From: Strobilurus pachycystidiatus
Lineage: Eukaryota; Basidiomycota; Agaricomycetes; Agaricales; Physalacriaceae
NCBI GenBank assembly: GCA_019915135.1
Contig: JAHLMK010000001.1
Span: forward strand, 2,232,001-2,296,000
DNA length: 64,000 nt
Direction of reading: 5' to 3'
This document shows positions 48,371-59,097 of this stretch, in pieces (the stretch's first letter is position 1; every line of letters begins with the position of its first letter). Both the position numbers and the translations under genes were made by a program. The notes below the pieces were generated by a model. That model was not told the origin of the DNA, did no database searches, and worked only from the letters and a program-made list of their open reading frames with translations.

Positions 48371-49395
48371 GGCGAGAAAAAAGAGAAAGTGTGATGAACG
48401 ATGAAAGCATATGAGGTTGTTATATATGCCCGGGAGGGGCCCGCGCAGTCCGAACAACTTTTGGAGCTACAATTGCCGACGATCAGATTGGAAATTGCTG
48501 TGTGTGGAGCGGAGAAGGCTGCATGGATGCCACGGTCTGCCACGGTGCACCAGGATGTCGATGAGCTCGGATTTTGTTACCATGGCAGCCAATGAAGTCA
48601 ACACAGAGGCCACAGAATCGCCCATTGTGATTGTGTCCAGCAAGCTTTTGAGTTGGTATCAAAGCGACCAGTAGTACTCAACTGCGCAATAGCAGAGCGG
48701 TGGAATTACAACATATGCCTGAAGACTCGCAGTCGCATAGTAACTTAGCCTCGCCAGAGCGACACTTCGCAGTATGAAGCATATATAGGAACTGTCACCG
48801 GATCGTGTTCGATGCATATAGGTAGGCTGCGCCTTTGGATGATCTTCGATGCGTCTAGATTCATGCCGCGTCGGTCGCAACGTCGAATTTACTCTCCCTC
48901 AAGGAAAGATTGACAGGTCATGTTTCTATCCAGGTTAAGGCCTGTGTCTTCACCATAAGTAATGGTCGGACTCGCCGGCCCTAGTGGTACCTGTTGGCGC
49001 AGACTGAAGCTGAGCTGCAGCAACGAGAAGTTGAGGAGGCTGGCGGGGAATAGAAAACATGGACAAGCCTAAGGTGGGTGCTGTCAGCGAAGCATACTTA
49101 CAGATTCGACGCGCTCAAAGCGCGGAAGATCGGACCGGGCATCATACCGATCAAGCAAGCGCATCCCGAGGTCCCGAACAAACAAGCTTAGGCGCACGTT
49201 GCCCGACGCCGACTAGCTGATCCACGGCTCTCGCTGGCTGGCCTTTTTTCTCTACTAGCATCTCTGATTTTTGAGAAACTGACGTAGGACGGGCCTGACC
49301 GGGAAAGCTGTGCTGGGAGCTTTGGCCATGCTTGGCTGGGATCCATTTTTTCGACCTCCGGCAAACTTCGCGCGTCAGACTCTGGACTCTACGCA
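48371..49395. other. Divergent intergenic region, GT15-B / TOM40
   Basis: The 1,025-bp gap holds two divergent promoters. Apart from the TATATAA for GT15-B at 48,420-48,426, I see no gene-like frame, repeat or RNA gene. Short open frames lack family features. Confidence 0.5.
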
Positions 49396-50669
49396 ATGAC
49401 CTCCACCTCCGTCCCACTGAAAAACGGCGTCGCCGACCCGTACGCGTCCGCGTCGTCGTCGCTGGCAGAGACGTCGAGCGGCCCCTTCTCACTGTACCGC
49501 CGCTTTGCGCAATGGCGCGCTGACTTGGGCTTGCCGTACCCGGGGAATATCGAAAATATTACCAAGGAGGTCAAGGGTGCGCTATGCCACTCGTCTGACC
49601 CGCTCCCACGCCCACTCACGCGCGCCCCTTTACCCAGCGACTCACCTCACCAACTTCTTCTTCGATGGAGCCCGTGCTGACCTGACCAAAAGCATGTCAA
49701 TGAACCCGCTCTTCCAAGTCACACACTCCTTCCACCTCGGCTCGCAGACCGCTCCCCCTTCGTACAACTTTGGCGCCGTTTTTGCCAATGACAAGGTTTG
49801 TGGGACTCCTCTTGCCGTCGCCCTCCGCTCTGAGACACGTATCCCACCAGGTATTCTTGCAGGGCGGAGTCGATCACGACGGGAACGTCAGCGCGCGTTT
49901 GAACCAAGGATGGACGCCCGGAAACGTGACCAAGCTGCAGGCGCAGGTACGTGTCCATGTCTCGCGATCAGCCTCGCAAACATTGATGTCACGCCCGACC
50001 AGGTATCCGCTACGCCTGGCCACAATTTCCTCCAGGCCGAACAAGACTACCAGGGACAGGATTTCAACGTCAACTTCAAGGCCCTCAACCCCTGGCCTTC
50101 AGACCTGACCGGTATCTTTGTCGGAAGCTACCTGCAGTCTGTCACCAAAAATCTTGCCCTCGGCACTGAATGCATGTTCCAACATCCCGCACCCAACATC
50201 TCAGATTTTGCCGCCAGCTACCTCGCCAAGCTCACTGCTACCGACAAGTCCTGGATTGCTACCGCAAACCTCCAACTTGCCGGCATATTACAGACCACCT
50301 ACTACCAGAAGCTCAGCGAAAAGGTCGAAGTCGCTGCTGATTTGACCGTCGTTGCTTCTCCCATGCGACGTGATGCAGTCGCTACCCTCGGTGCGAAGTA
50401 CGATCTTCGCACTTCGACTTTCAAGGCACAGTGTGACTCTACGGGCAAAGTAGCCGCCCTGCTTGAGCAGCGGTTCACTCCCACCTTTGCGTTCACACTA
50501 TCTGGCGAGATCGATCACTTTAAGGTTTGCACTGCGCCATCTCTGTGTACCCTCAACTGACTTTTCTCTCCTTCAGAATGCCGCGAAGGTTGGATTTGGT
50601 GTCATGATTGAGAGCACATCGTTGACACAGGAGGAGATGGAGGCACAAATGCCCATGCCTCCTCCATGA
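49396..50669 (+). CDS. TOM40: Mitochondrial import channel Tom40
   Basis: Beta-barrel pore of the outer-membrane TOM complex that imports nearly all nuclear-encoded mitochondrial proteins. The roughly 350-residue product starts with a hydrophilic N-terminus (PFSLYRRFAQWRADLGLPYP). Porin_3 family features follow: THLTNFFFDGARADLTKSMS, NPLFQVTHSFHLGSQ, YNFGAVFANDKVFLQGGVDH and SARLNQGWTPGNVTKLQAQ. The last strand region is FGVMIESTSLTQEEMEAQMP, and the protein ends in PMPPP. Four introns of about 55 nt are supported. Length is normal. VDAC shares the fold, but the N-terminal FFFDGARADLTKS block and the end are Tom40-like. Confidence 0.94.
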
Positions 50670-50847
50670 TCTATCTATACCTTATCAGTACAGAACCTCA
50701 CGACTTAATAACTTGCGCTGCTTATACACACACCATTCACTTGTAGTACGCGTTACGCGTCGCTAGTGACTTAACTTAATTTCGTTGGCATGGCAGACGA
50801 GACGCGCAGCAAACCTCTTTCGGAAATCGAACTTGACTTAGGCCGTC

Positions 50848-51756
50848 ATGTCCGTTCCGCTCCTCGAGCTCAAGAGCGTTTCTTGTGGCACGGCTGGTAA
50901 CAACATTTTCTCTGGTGTGAACTTGGAGATTCATACAGGTCGGTCATTAGATAACTCTGCCGAACGTCCACGTCAATATCCATTCTACAGGGGATGTAGT
51001 GGCTCTACAGGGCAAAAGCGGATCCGGAAAGACTACACTGCTGAAATGTATGGCCCATCTGAATCTCTATAGCGGTCAGATATCTCTTCGGGGAATGTAG
51101 GTGCATTATTTGCAGAGGACAATCTCTCAATGAGCCCTGATATATCGCGTCAGGTCGCCAAAGGCTCACGGTCTGTCTCAACATTCGGTCTCCTTCGCCC
51201 AGTTGCAGATATGATAAACACAGGCATTCCCTCCTTCCGAGCTAAAGTTGCCTACGTTCCACAACGCGCTCCAATTCTACCAGGCACCCCACGCGACTTC
51301 ATCCAGACCTTGTTGTCGCTAAAGTGCGGTCCATGTCTCTGACCCAGGGCACCACGGTCACGCAAAACATTATCGATCTCGGCAGCGCCTGGGGTATCGA
51401 CGAGCTACTCTGGGACCGCGAATGGGCAACTTTGAGTGGTGGAGAGACCAGCGAATGGCACTGGCCACAGCCGTGGGTCTGAATACTGCGGAAGTTCTCC
51501 TTCTGGACGGTAAGTGGAATACATAACTCATTGAGCTCGAGCATTGACTCTGTGAAAAGAGCCTACGTCTGCCTTGGACCCGAATTCTGCTTCGCTGGTA
51601 GAGCGCAAGCTGTTGGAGGAAGTACGGTCCGAGGACCGCTCCCTGAAGGCTATTGTATGGATCACGCACTCGGAAGAGCAGGCCAGTCGTATTGGGACGC
51701 GATTTGTCGAAGTGAGAGATGGAACTTGTCACGAACAGTCGATACCTCCTGTATAA
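50848..51756 (+). CDS. ABC transporter ATPase, YbbL/FetA/STAR1-like (two apparent frameshifts)
   Basis: Single nucleotide-binding subunit of an ABC transporter. Visible parts: MSVPLLELKSVSCGTAGNNI, Walker A GKSGSGKTTLL, then after introns GIPSFRAKVAYVPQRAPILP (Q-loop), WATLSGGE (signature), Walker B AEVLLLDEPTSALDP and the H-loop ITHSEEQASR. The VPQRAPILPGTPRDF motif points to the YbbL/FetA and plant STAR1 group, which pair with a separate UPF0014 membrane protein; none is seen here. The frame breaks near 51,321-51,326 and again near 51,446-51,451. Each break needs one extra base, and no intron fits. So it is either a recently decayed gene or a product of sequence errors. Introns at 50,940-50,991, from about 51,098 and in the 51,170s-51,220s are inferred from frame. 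Confidence 0.75.
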
Positions 51757-51831
51757 TTGATGTGAAGAGTGTGTTGAAAGATACCAACTTTTGTATAAGA
51801 GAGACATACCACACAGTCATTCCGGTTTGTT

Positions 51832-51919
51832 GCCCGCGTAGCTCAGTGGTAGAGCATTGTACTTATGTGGCTAAACTAACCTTATGCAAGGGTCTCCAGT
51901 TCAATCCTGGGCGTGGGCA
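51832..51919 (+). tRNA. tRNA-Ile (anticodon UAU) with a 16-nt intron
   Basis: A full cloverleaf can be drawn. The acceptor GCCCGCG pairs with CGTGGGC (one G-U pair). The D arm is GCTC/GAGC with AGTGGTA. The anticodon stem TTGTA pairs with TGCAA, and the T arm TCCAG/CTGGG encloses TTCAATC. The A box (TAGCTCAGTGG) and B box (AGTTCAATCC) are present. The anticodon loop is too long by 16 nt, as expected for an intron after position 37. U33 then precedes TAT, an isoleucine anticodon; yeast tRNA-Ile(UAU) also has an intron. Position 37 would be G rather than the usual A, which is odd and lowers certainty about the exact intron borders. Confidence 0.75.
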
Positions 51920-52888
51920 GTTTTTGTCTGGCTTTTCGAAAAACGCGAGTCTTAGTTCAATTCAAATTTCAAAATTAGAGTCATTATTGGTCAATCAAAT
52001 TGACAGACAAATTCGAATCGGTGTATGATGGACGTTAGACGGTTGAACTCGACTCGACTCTCAACGTTCAGCGGGCACCCGGACCGTAGTGGTAAGAACG
52101 ACTGTCTTCCTGCACCTCACAATTTCTGGTGAACGAGACTACCTGGACCGGCCTGCATTGGCCCTGCCGAACTGATCAATCGGGTCACTTCAACATTCTC
52201 TCATCGGACTCTCATCTGTCCCGAAGAACTGCTGACGTCTTCCAGGTTCTCTAGAGCTTTGTTATGTCGTATGTAACTGTCATCCAAGAGTCCAGCGATG
52301 ATTTTCTGGACTCAGGGAAATACGGCCGTTTCGTTTCCACTTAACTGTGCGCCCCCACTCCGTGCTCTGCCTGGACTATTGCACCCAATCTGACAAGTAT
52401 TTCATTTGGATGTGCAGTCTCAAGTCCGCTGTACATCTCCAAGATTTCCCTCGCAACACGACTGTGCTTCTCGAGGGTGCCTGCCAGAATATGGCATCAC
52501 GGACTTGTGGATGGATGAATTCATCTACTCTGCTTCTGACCATCTTGCTTCTTTGCCGTCGATTTTGCGGCCTCGAGAGATTGGCTTTTCTCGCCTGGCT
52601 ACGTCTGTCACCGTTGCAATGTTACCTTAGGATCGACGGACCCAGTCGCTGGACGTGCATCTTGCCTCGGGCACACGCGACCACCCTCTCCGAGTGTCGT
52701 CCACATGCTCTGATTGCTATGGATGCCCAGCGGGCGTCTGATGTCATTTTACGCGTATTAGCTACTAATACTATTTCGCTTAGCAGGATTGGTTTTCATC
52801 GTTTGCCCATGTTAACCATCTGAATACAGAGGCTATAAAGAATATTAACCAAACGATACCTTCCTTCCTCTCAACACAGTACTCCGCT
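51920..52888. other. Intergenic region with unassigned open frames
   Basis: 969 bp between the tRNA and the P450 gene. Two overlapping open frames (52,347-52,823 and 52,406-52,630) show no domain I recognise, no clear introns joining them and no signal or membrane pattern. The last 80 bp are probably the P450 promoter and leader. The region may hold a decayed gene but nothing in it proves this. Confidence 0.4.
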
Positions 52889-55198
52889 ATGCCGACCATG
52901 TTCGCCCTATACGTCCTTGCAGGTTTAGTCGTCGTCCGCGCGATCTACCTGCGCCTGCGCAGAACATCCGTCTCTCAGATACCAGGCCCTCCCAGCAACT
53001 CGTGGCTGTATGGTGCGTGTCTGCGCTCATGCCTTTTCAAAGTGACTGACAGTATCTCAGGAAATCTTCCCGAGATGATGATGAACGTACAGGCTTCAGA
53101 GGTAAGTGCCAGATTCCAATCCACCTACAAGCATCTACATCTGATAACCTCGTCGAGATGGACTTCAAATGGATAGAGAAATATGGGGACCTCGTCCGCG
53201 TCAGAGGGCCACTCGGTGTGAGTGACCACATGTGGCGTAGCTCATGTACTCCGTCTCATTGCCGCGCAGGAGGACCAGCTGCTCATCGCCGATCCCAAAG
53301 CCATACAGTATGTATATGGCACTGCGGGCTATCGCTTCCCCAAGACCAATGCTCGGGTGAACATGACCGGACTGCTTTTTGGTCCAGGGTTATTGTCTGT
53401 TGAAGGCGAGATATCTGACCATCGTATATCTCTATGATTTTTGATCAATCTTCTTGACAGGTGAAGTCCACCGACGTCAAAGGAAGATCATGCTTCCTGG
53501 ATTCGGTGCTCCCGAATCCAAGGCCTTTGTGCCCATGTTCTTCGAGCACGTCGGGAAGGTGAGTGTCCCTCTCGTCCTCTGTCTGTACTACCTTTCAAGC
53601 TCCGTCAGCTCTCCTCCAAATGGAAAGACCTCGTCTTGACTAGTGACTCTAGTCAAACTATCGTTGACTTCCCGGAATGGATCTCTCGCACGGCCCTCGA
53701 CATTATCGGTGAAGGTCAGCGCTGTCATCTCTGAGTCAATCCTCGGCGACTCATGAGATTGGCTACCTATCAGCTGCTTTTGATTATCGCTTCGGAGCCC
53801 AGGACAACTCTGATAACATATTGATGAAGACATACTCGAACTTAGTGTACGTACTACAGATTGATATCTGCACGGATGTTACTCAGTCAGGGCATTCTGA
53901 CAGATTCGACCAATTTGCTCTGCCGACGCACAAGGACATAATGCGACTGTCGCTTCTGCAGCGCCTCCCGCCATCGATCCTGAAGGCCTGGTTGAAGTAT
54001 GCGCCCTCTTCAAAGCTGGCGTTCCGGCGCTTTGTTCGTGAAAAGAGCACCGAGGTTGCCAAACAGCTCATCGAGGAGAAGCACGATACGATTATGGAAG
54101 GAAAGGGTGGAAAGGATCTGATGAGCATCTTGCTTCGTGCCAATGCGTCCGAAGCACCCGATAAACGTCTGGCAGAGAGCGAAGTCTTGGCACAGATGAA
54201 GTAAGTCATTTTCACGTTAGATGCGAACTGAGGTGCTGAAATCCAGGCAGTTCCATCATTCTTGCAGGTTAGGGCTTGAGCTATACTGTCTGCATCGTAC
54301 TGAAATGTTACAGGCCATGAGACCATTACAACCAGTCTCTCCTTCACCTTCCTCGAAATCGCGCGCAACCCCGAGATGCAGCAAAGACTCCGTGACGAGA
54401 TCCGCTCTGTTAAAGGCTTTGGCGGCAGTCTCACAGCTCACGACTTCGACTCCATGGATTACTTGAACGCTTTTTTGAAGGTCGAGTCGCCCCATTGGTT
54501 CAAGCTTTTTCTGGCCTGACTCGAATACTTACAGGAAGCTCTTCGTTTCCACTGTGTTGTTTACAATGCGTTCCGGGAATCTGCTCACGAAGACGTTCTC
54601 CCTCTCCACAAGCCCACAACGACGACAAACGGTAAAGTCATTACAGAGGTCCCCATCCCCAAAGGAATGCAAATCATCACGTCAATTGCCGGTTATCATA
54701 GGTCTATATTCAGTTTCTACACCTCTCAGTCGAGTCTTTCCAACTCAATTCCATGTATAGGAACAAAGAGATCTTTGGCGCAGACGCGGACAAGTTCAAC
54801 CCAGAGCGGTGGTTGAACCACACTGTCAAATCTGCAGTGTCGCTCGGAGTGTTCGGAAATCTGTATGACCATCGCGATCATCTGTTCTTATGGAGACCTA
54901 ATGCGATGGCCCTCAGCTTCACATTCGTTGGTGGTGTGCGAAGCTGCATCGGATGGAAATTCGCGTATGTATCCGGTCTTCTATCATTTTCACAGTCACA
55001 ATGATAGATATTCACAGTATGCTCGAAATGCAAACGATCATCGCTGAGCTGGTCGACACCTTCGAGTTCTCCTTGAATCCCAAATCGGGCTCCATAAGAC
55101 GCGAGGCTACCTTCATCATGCAGCCCACCACTGAAGGCGAACTCGAGAAGGGAACTCATCTCGATCTTGTGATCAAGCTGGCCGAGCAAGCAGAGTGA
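52889..55198 (+). CDS. Microsomal cytochrome P450 monooxygenase
   Basis: Haem-thiolate monooxygenase anchored in the ER; substrate unknown. The protein is about 560 residues. The anchor is MFALYVLAGLVVVRAIYLRL, then the Pro-rich hinge IPGPPSNS. Conserved parts: EVHRRQRKIMLPGF (C helix, binding the haem propionate), the I-helix MNSIILAGHETITTSLSF, EALRFH (ExxR), FNPERWL (PERF-like) and the haem loop FVGGVRSCIGWKFA with its Cys ligand. All fungal P450 hallmarks are intact. More than ten short introns are supported. The one at 53,406-53,460 has a GC donor and is required for VEGEVHRR. Met at 52,898 is an alternative start. Fungal clans with this AGHETI and GGVRSCIGW pattern often oxidise aromatics or secondary metabolites, but I cannot name a CYP family. 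Confidence 0.92.
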
Positions 55199-55646
55199 AT
55201 GTTCGACACCGCAACTTCTGGACTAAAAGAAACCCATATTGTACACACTCTACTTGGATGATATGTATAGGCTATGACTTGTAAATGTATAATTTTGGCA
55301 TGCGCGTAGCGCCGTTCCCACAACTGGTCTGTTCGGCAGTGAACGTTGCCGATCCTGAGTTTCTGACTTGTTCTTTTCTCCCACGAACTCTCACAGGCTG
55401 CCTTCTACACGCTCAAGTATCTCGATGTCTTGGGTCATTGACTGTGATGATACACTACCTGTCCAGCTTGTCAGCGTCGCCTCTTGAGAGAGCAGTCGCT
55501 CAGAGTCAGGGATCATCCGAGTCGACAGGACGATCATCCTCACTGACCTCAGCGACGCGTTCCCATGTCCGCGTGATTAGGAGCCTTATTTTACCTTCTC
55601 TCAACATCATGGCACGCGGTGTCATCTCGCCTGGTCTCATTGCACC
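55199..55646. other. Intergenic region between P450 and PNGase A-like genes
   Basis: The 448 bp carry the P450 3' UTR and the promoter of the next gene. One open frame runs across it (55,285-55,662) but has no family features. No repeats or RNA genes are seen. Confidence 0.45.
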
Positions 55647-58031
55647 ATGTACATCTGGCTGATCAGCTTTGCTGCCTTGACCTCTGCTACAGTTCTTGTG
55701 GATTTTCAAGTCGCGCAGCCCCCAGTAGTGCCTGTTGGTGTTAACGAGTGCACTATCGAGGTGTTGCAGTGCGTTCCCTCCTTTTATGCTGTGATATCTT
55801 TTGACTGTTATTATAGGCATGACTTTGCCTTCTCATTTGGGCAGTAAGCTATCTGCTTTCCCAAATGTCTGACACCGACTCAGCTTCCAACAGGTCTGCA
55901 ATCGTCGAATTGACGTAAGTCTCTCTGTTGTGTCCATTGTTCAGCGACTCTTATCGTACCATCCAGGCCTCCAACGGATTGTGGACCGGCTGGCTCGTGG
56001 TCCGCCATCACGCTCAACTTCACCGTCACGTCCAATGGTACCCAGTTCGATCGTTTGGGAATCTTTACCTTCCAGAACGTCGAGAGTAAGCAAATTGCCG
56101 TGTGTCCGTGTCAGAGTAGATTTGATGTATCTCTCTTCTCAGTCTGGCGTACATCCACTCCGGAACCCACGCGTGGAGATGGTATCATCTGGACATACAT
56201 AAAGGTAAGTTGTCAGCCAACTTCGATCGAGTCTGCCTGAGGAAGAATGACATCAAGGACGTTTCCCAATATATGCCTCTCTTCGAGAACTCGGGGACCT
56301 TCATTTTGCAGCTGGATAACCTCATTCAGACCGGATTGGACGGCGTTTACTCAAGTATGACTGAGACGTTGTTCGTCCTCCATTTAAGACACTGAGTGAC
56401 TCTTATTGCAGCTGTCCTTCATGCGACATACTACGCATCGTCATCAGAGGCCCCTCCAGCTGCGAAGGCTGACCTCATTGTTCCAATCTCTACGCTGGCG
56501 AATGACACTGGCAACGATGCTTCTGTGCCGCCTGCATTCTCAGTGAGCATTTCGTCGACCTTCTTGGCAAGCGATCTGACCAGTCTTGGTCCCCGTAGCT
56601 TAACATAACCTTGCCCGTTAACACAGCTCAGATATATGCGGAGCTCTTCGCTTCAGGTAACAGTGAGGAAGAATTTTGGGTTGGTCAAGCCACGAAACTT
56701 GTAAGAATCGACACTCACATAAGTATACAGTATTGGAATGCAGCAAACGACTTCATAGATGATCTCCCCTCGGGCACCACATTTGGCCAAGGACCTTTCA
56801 GGGAAGTGCGGCTCCTGGTCGATGGTCGAGTGGCTGGTGTGGCGCTCCCATATCCTGTCATTTTTACGGGTGGTATTGCACCACCGCTTTGGAGGTATGT
56901 TACCACTCTTGCTATCCTTCGTTCATTGACGATAAGGAAGACCTATAACCTCATATGGCGCATTGGAACAGCCAACGTACTGCATCGATGTTACTCCGTT
57001 TGTACCACTACTGTCGGATGGGTGAGTGCATCAGTTCACTATGCTGTGTTTCCATCCATCCTAATGCTAGGAAAAATCTAGTAATGCACACACGTTCACC
57101 ATCGATGTGGTGTCAGCAGAGACAGACCATAATATCAATTCAAACTGGTTTGTTTCTGGGTTGCTTCAAGTGATCACAGACTCGTCTTCGAAACCTACGA
57201 CGGGGAACATTACCGTGTACGACGTCGAACCGTTTGCCACTACAAGTGATTCCGGAGAATCCTCTGGCGCTGATGTCGACATTACGGTTCTAGCCTCAAG
57301 AAATCTTCACATTGAGTCGACCGTTGTGACTGGTAGTGGAGAAGTGACACACGTCGTGTGGACTCAGAAATTGGCCTACTCCAACCACCAGGCCTACCGT
57401 AATAACACCCTCATTCAGGTACGCCGCCTGTGACCTAAGTCTTTGACCTACTCATATGTCCCAGAACGTGACCCAAACCGCCACAGGAGAGATACTGTCC
57501 ACGCACAACGGAAAGACTGTGGTTTCTGACTCGTTCTCTTATCCACTCCAGGCCTCTTTGACGTTCGGAAGTACAGACTTCAGCAACTGTAATCTGTTCT
57601 TGCAAATGTCTATCATCCTATTCACAAGATATCTCTAGGGACCACAACGGTTGTTCACTCGTATTATCGCATCTTGCAACCAAACCCGTTAGTCCGCGGC
57701 TCAACCATTCATAACCTCCAGAACGCCGGTACGGACTCTTATTCTGGCGCACGGGTTGACTTGATAGAATTGTTTCGCAGCTGCCTTTTTCCAATTGGCC
57801 TCGACTGGCAATTTCGGCAACGGGACAAGCGAGAATACTTTCTCATACGTCGACACGGACGGAAACACATACAGCAGGAAGGTCAACGCTGCTTTGAATG
57901 TGATCACGCTCGATGAAGTCAGCGGAAGTCTGGCATCGTCGCCACTGGTCCAGAAACAGCACAGCTCCGAAGGTCACGCCGAGACTGCCGATGATCCAGT
58001 TCGTCTTCCTGGTAAGGAATCAAGGGCGTAG
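55647..58031 (+). CDS. Secreted peptide-N-glycosidase A-like protein (PNGase A family)
   Basis: Likely acidic amidase that cuts the whole N-glycan from the Asn of glycopeptides, in the vacuole or outside the cell. The protein is about 600 residues. A signal peptide (MYIWLISFAALTSATVLVDF) is followed by the PNGase A fold: CGPAGSWSAITLNFTVTSNG, TQFDRLGIFTFQNVEIWRTS, TPEPTRGDGIIWTYIKDVSQ, LDNLIQTGLDGVYSTVLHAT, REVRLLVDGRVAGVALPYPV, IFTGGIAPPLWR and HTFTIDVVSA. The C-terminal half has ASTGNFGNGTSENTFSYVDT and a tail ending GKESRA. About ten introns join in frame; the last, about 57,732-57,784, skips an in-frame TGA and TAG. Plant and fungal members share this architecture; activity itself is inferred. 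Several NxT/S sites suggest it is itself glycosylated. Confidence 0.88.
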
Positions 58032-59097
58032 GCATGATATCAAGCAACTGTCACTTTTGTAAGATACCTGTATTACACACGTGTACTGTACACTGACAAA
58101 GATTGGCTCAATTACTCTTGTTTGATGTATCTCTTCAGTGCTGCGCAGCCATTGTCAGCATTGATAGTGACCAGCGCACGCCAGCGATACAGCCAAAGCT
58201 AATATCTACTATAGTAAAAGACACGGCGAAGCTTAGCTAATTATTACTTAAGCAGAAGTTGCCTGCCACGGGTTCCCGATGAAGCCGGTTGTTCAAGTCG
58301 GGGTGAGGCCACTCTGGCCATTGTGGCGCAATCAACGGGTCAGCCGGGCTACTGACAAGGGATGCTTTATACAACCTTCGTAGTAGTGTATTACTTTCAC
58401 AAAGTATTTTAGTAGCTCAGAATGTCGTGTTTGTTAGCTTTAGAGGTGCATAGCGCCGATGGGGTTTGGATTCAAGTTTAATGGAGAACTCCGAAGGTAA
58501 GCTTCAAGGTTCTTACTGCAAGGCAGACACGGGTCTGGGTAACTATTGCCAGCTCAAGTCATAGTGAGGCCATATCACGCACGGGTACATCACGGGCCCC
58601 ACTGGCAGCAAAGGATGCCTCAATAATGATTCTGCAAGTGATGCGCAGGTACTAACAGGTAACATATAAGAATGGTTAAAAACAATTTTCAAGGCCGCGT
58701 AGCGCCCACGGGGTTTGGGGCTGGCCCCAACAAGCTGGAGACCCAAGTTGCAGTCACGGAAGAGAAGGCGAGGAACGAGCCTTCCGACCGCGACGTAGAC
58801 GCGGGTTGTAAGCTTGTTAACGTTTAGAAGGCAGTGTTTACTTTCGATTTAGTCAGATTGAGTACTATATCCAAGATCGAAAGTATATCAGACGCGTCAA
58901 GGACTGCGATTATGGTAAGAGGGAGAGAACTATTCCATACGAGCCACCGGATAGAAAGTATCAGAACATCGAGGAGGTGCAATACCATAGATCGTAGAGT
59001 GGGATGGAGGTTCGCGCCATTCAGAATTCAATAAATACCGCCCAGATACCCTTTGAGTTTGAGAGATTATAACAGTGATGAGGCGGATACCACCCGC
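58032..59097. other. Gene-free region with an imperfect 19-bp repeat
   Basis: The 1,066 bp between convergent genes contain only short meaningless frames. A 19-bp motif, tagcgccgatggggtttgg at 58,451-58,469, recurs with two changes at 58,700-58,718 in the same direction. The rest is AT-rich with no tRNA, no long inverted repeat and no transposase remnant that I can recognise. Confidence 0.45.

Noticed and set aside
48371..48457. Longer N-terminus for GT15 copy B starting at 48,457
   Set aside because: The extra codons cross a TATATAA box and copy A has no matching sequence, so this is probably promoter and leader.
52347..52823. Possible small gene of 158 codons before the P450
   Set aside because: No recognisable domain, no conserved splice pattern, and an overlapping equally long frame. 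Kept only as an intergenic note.
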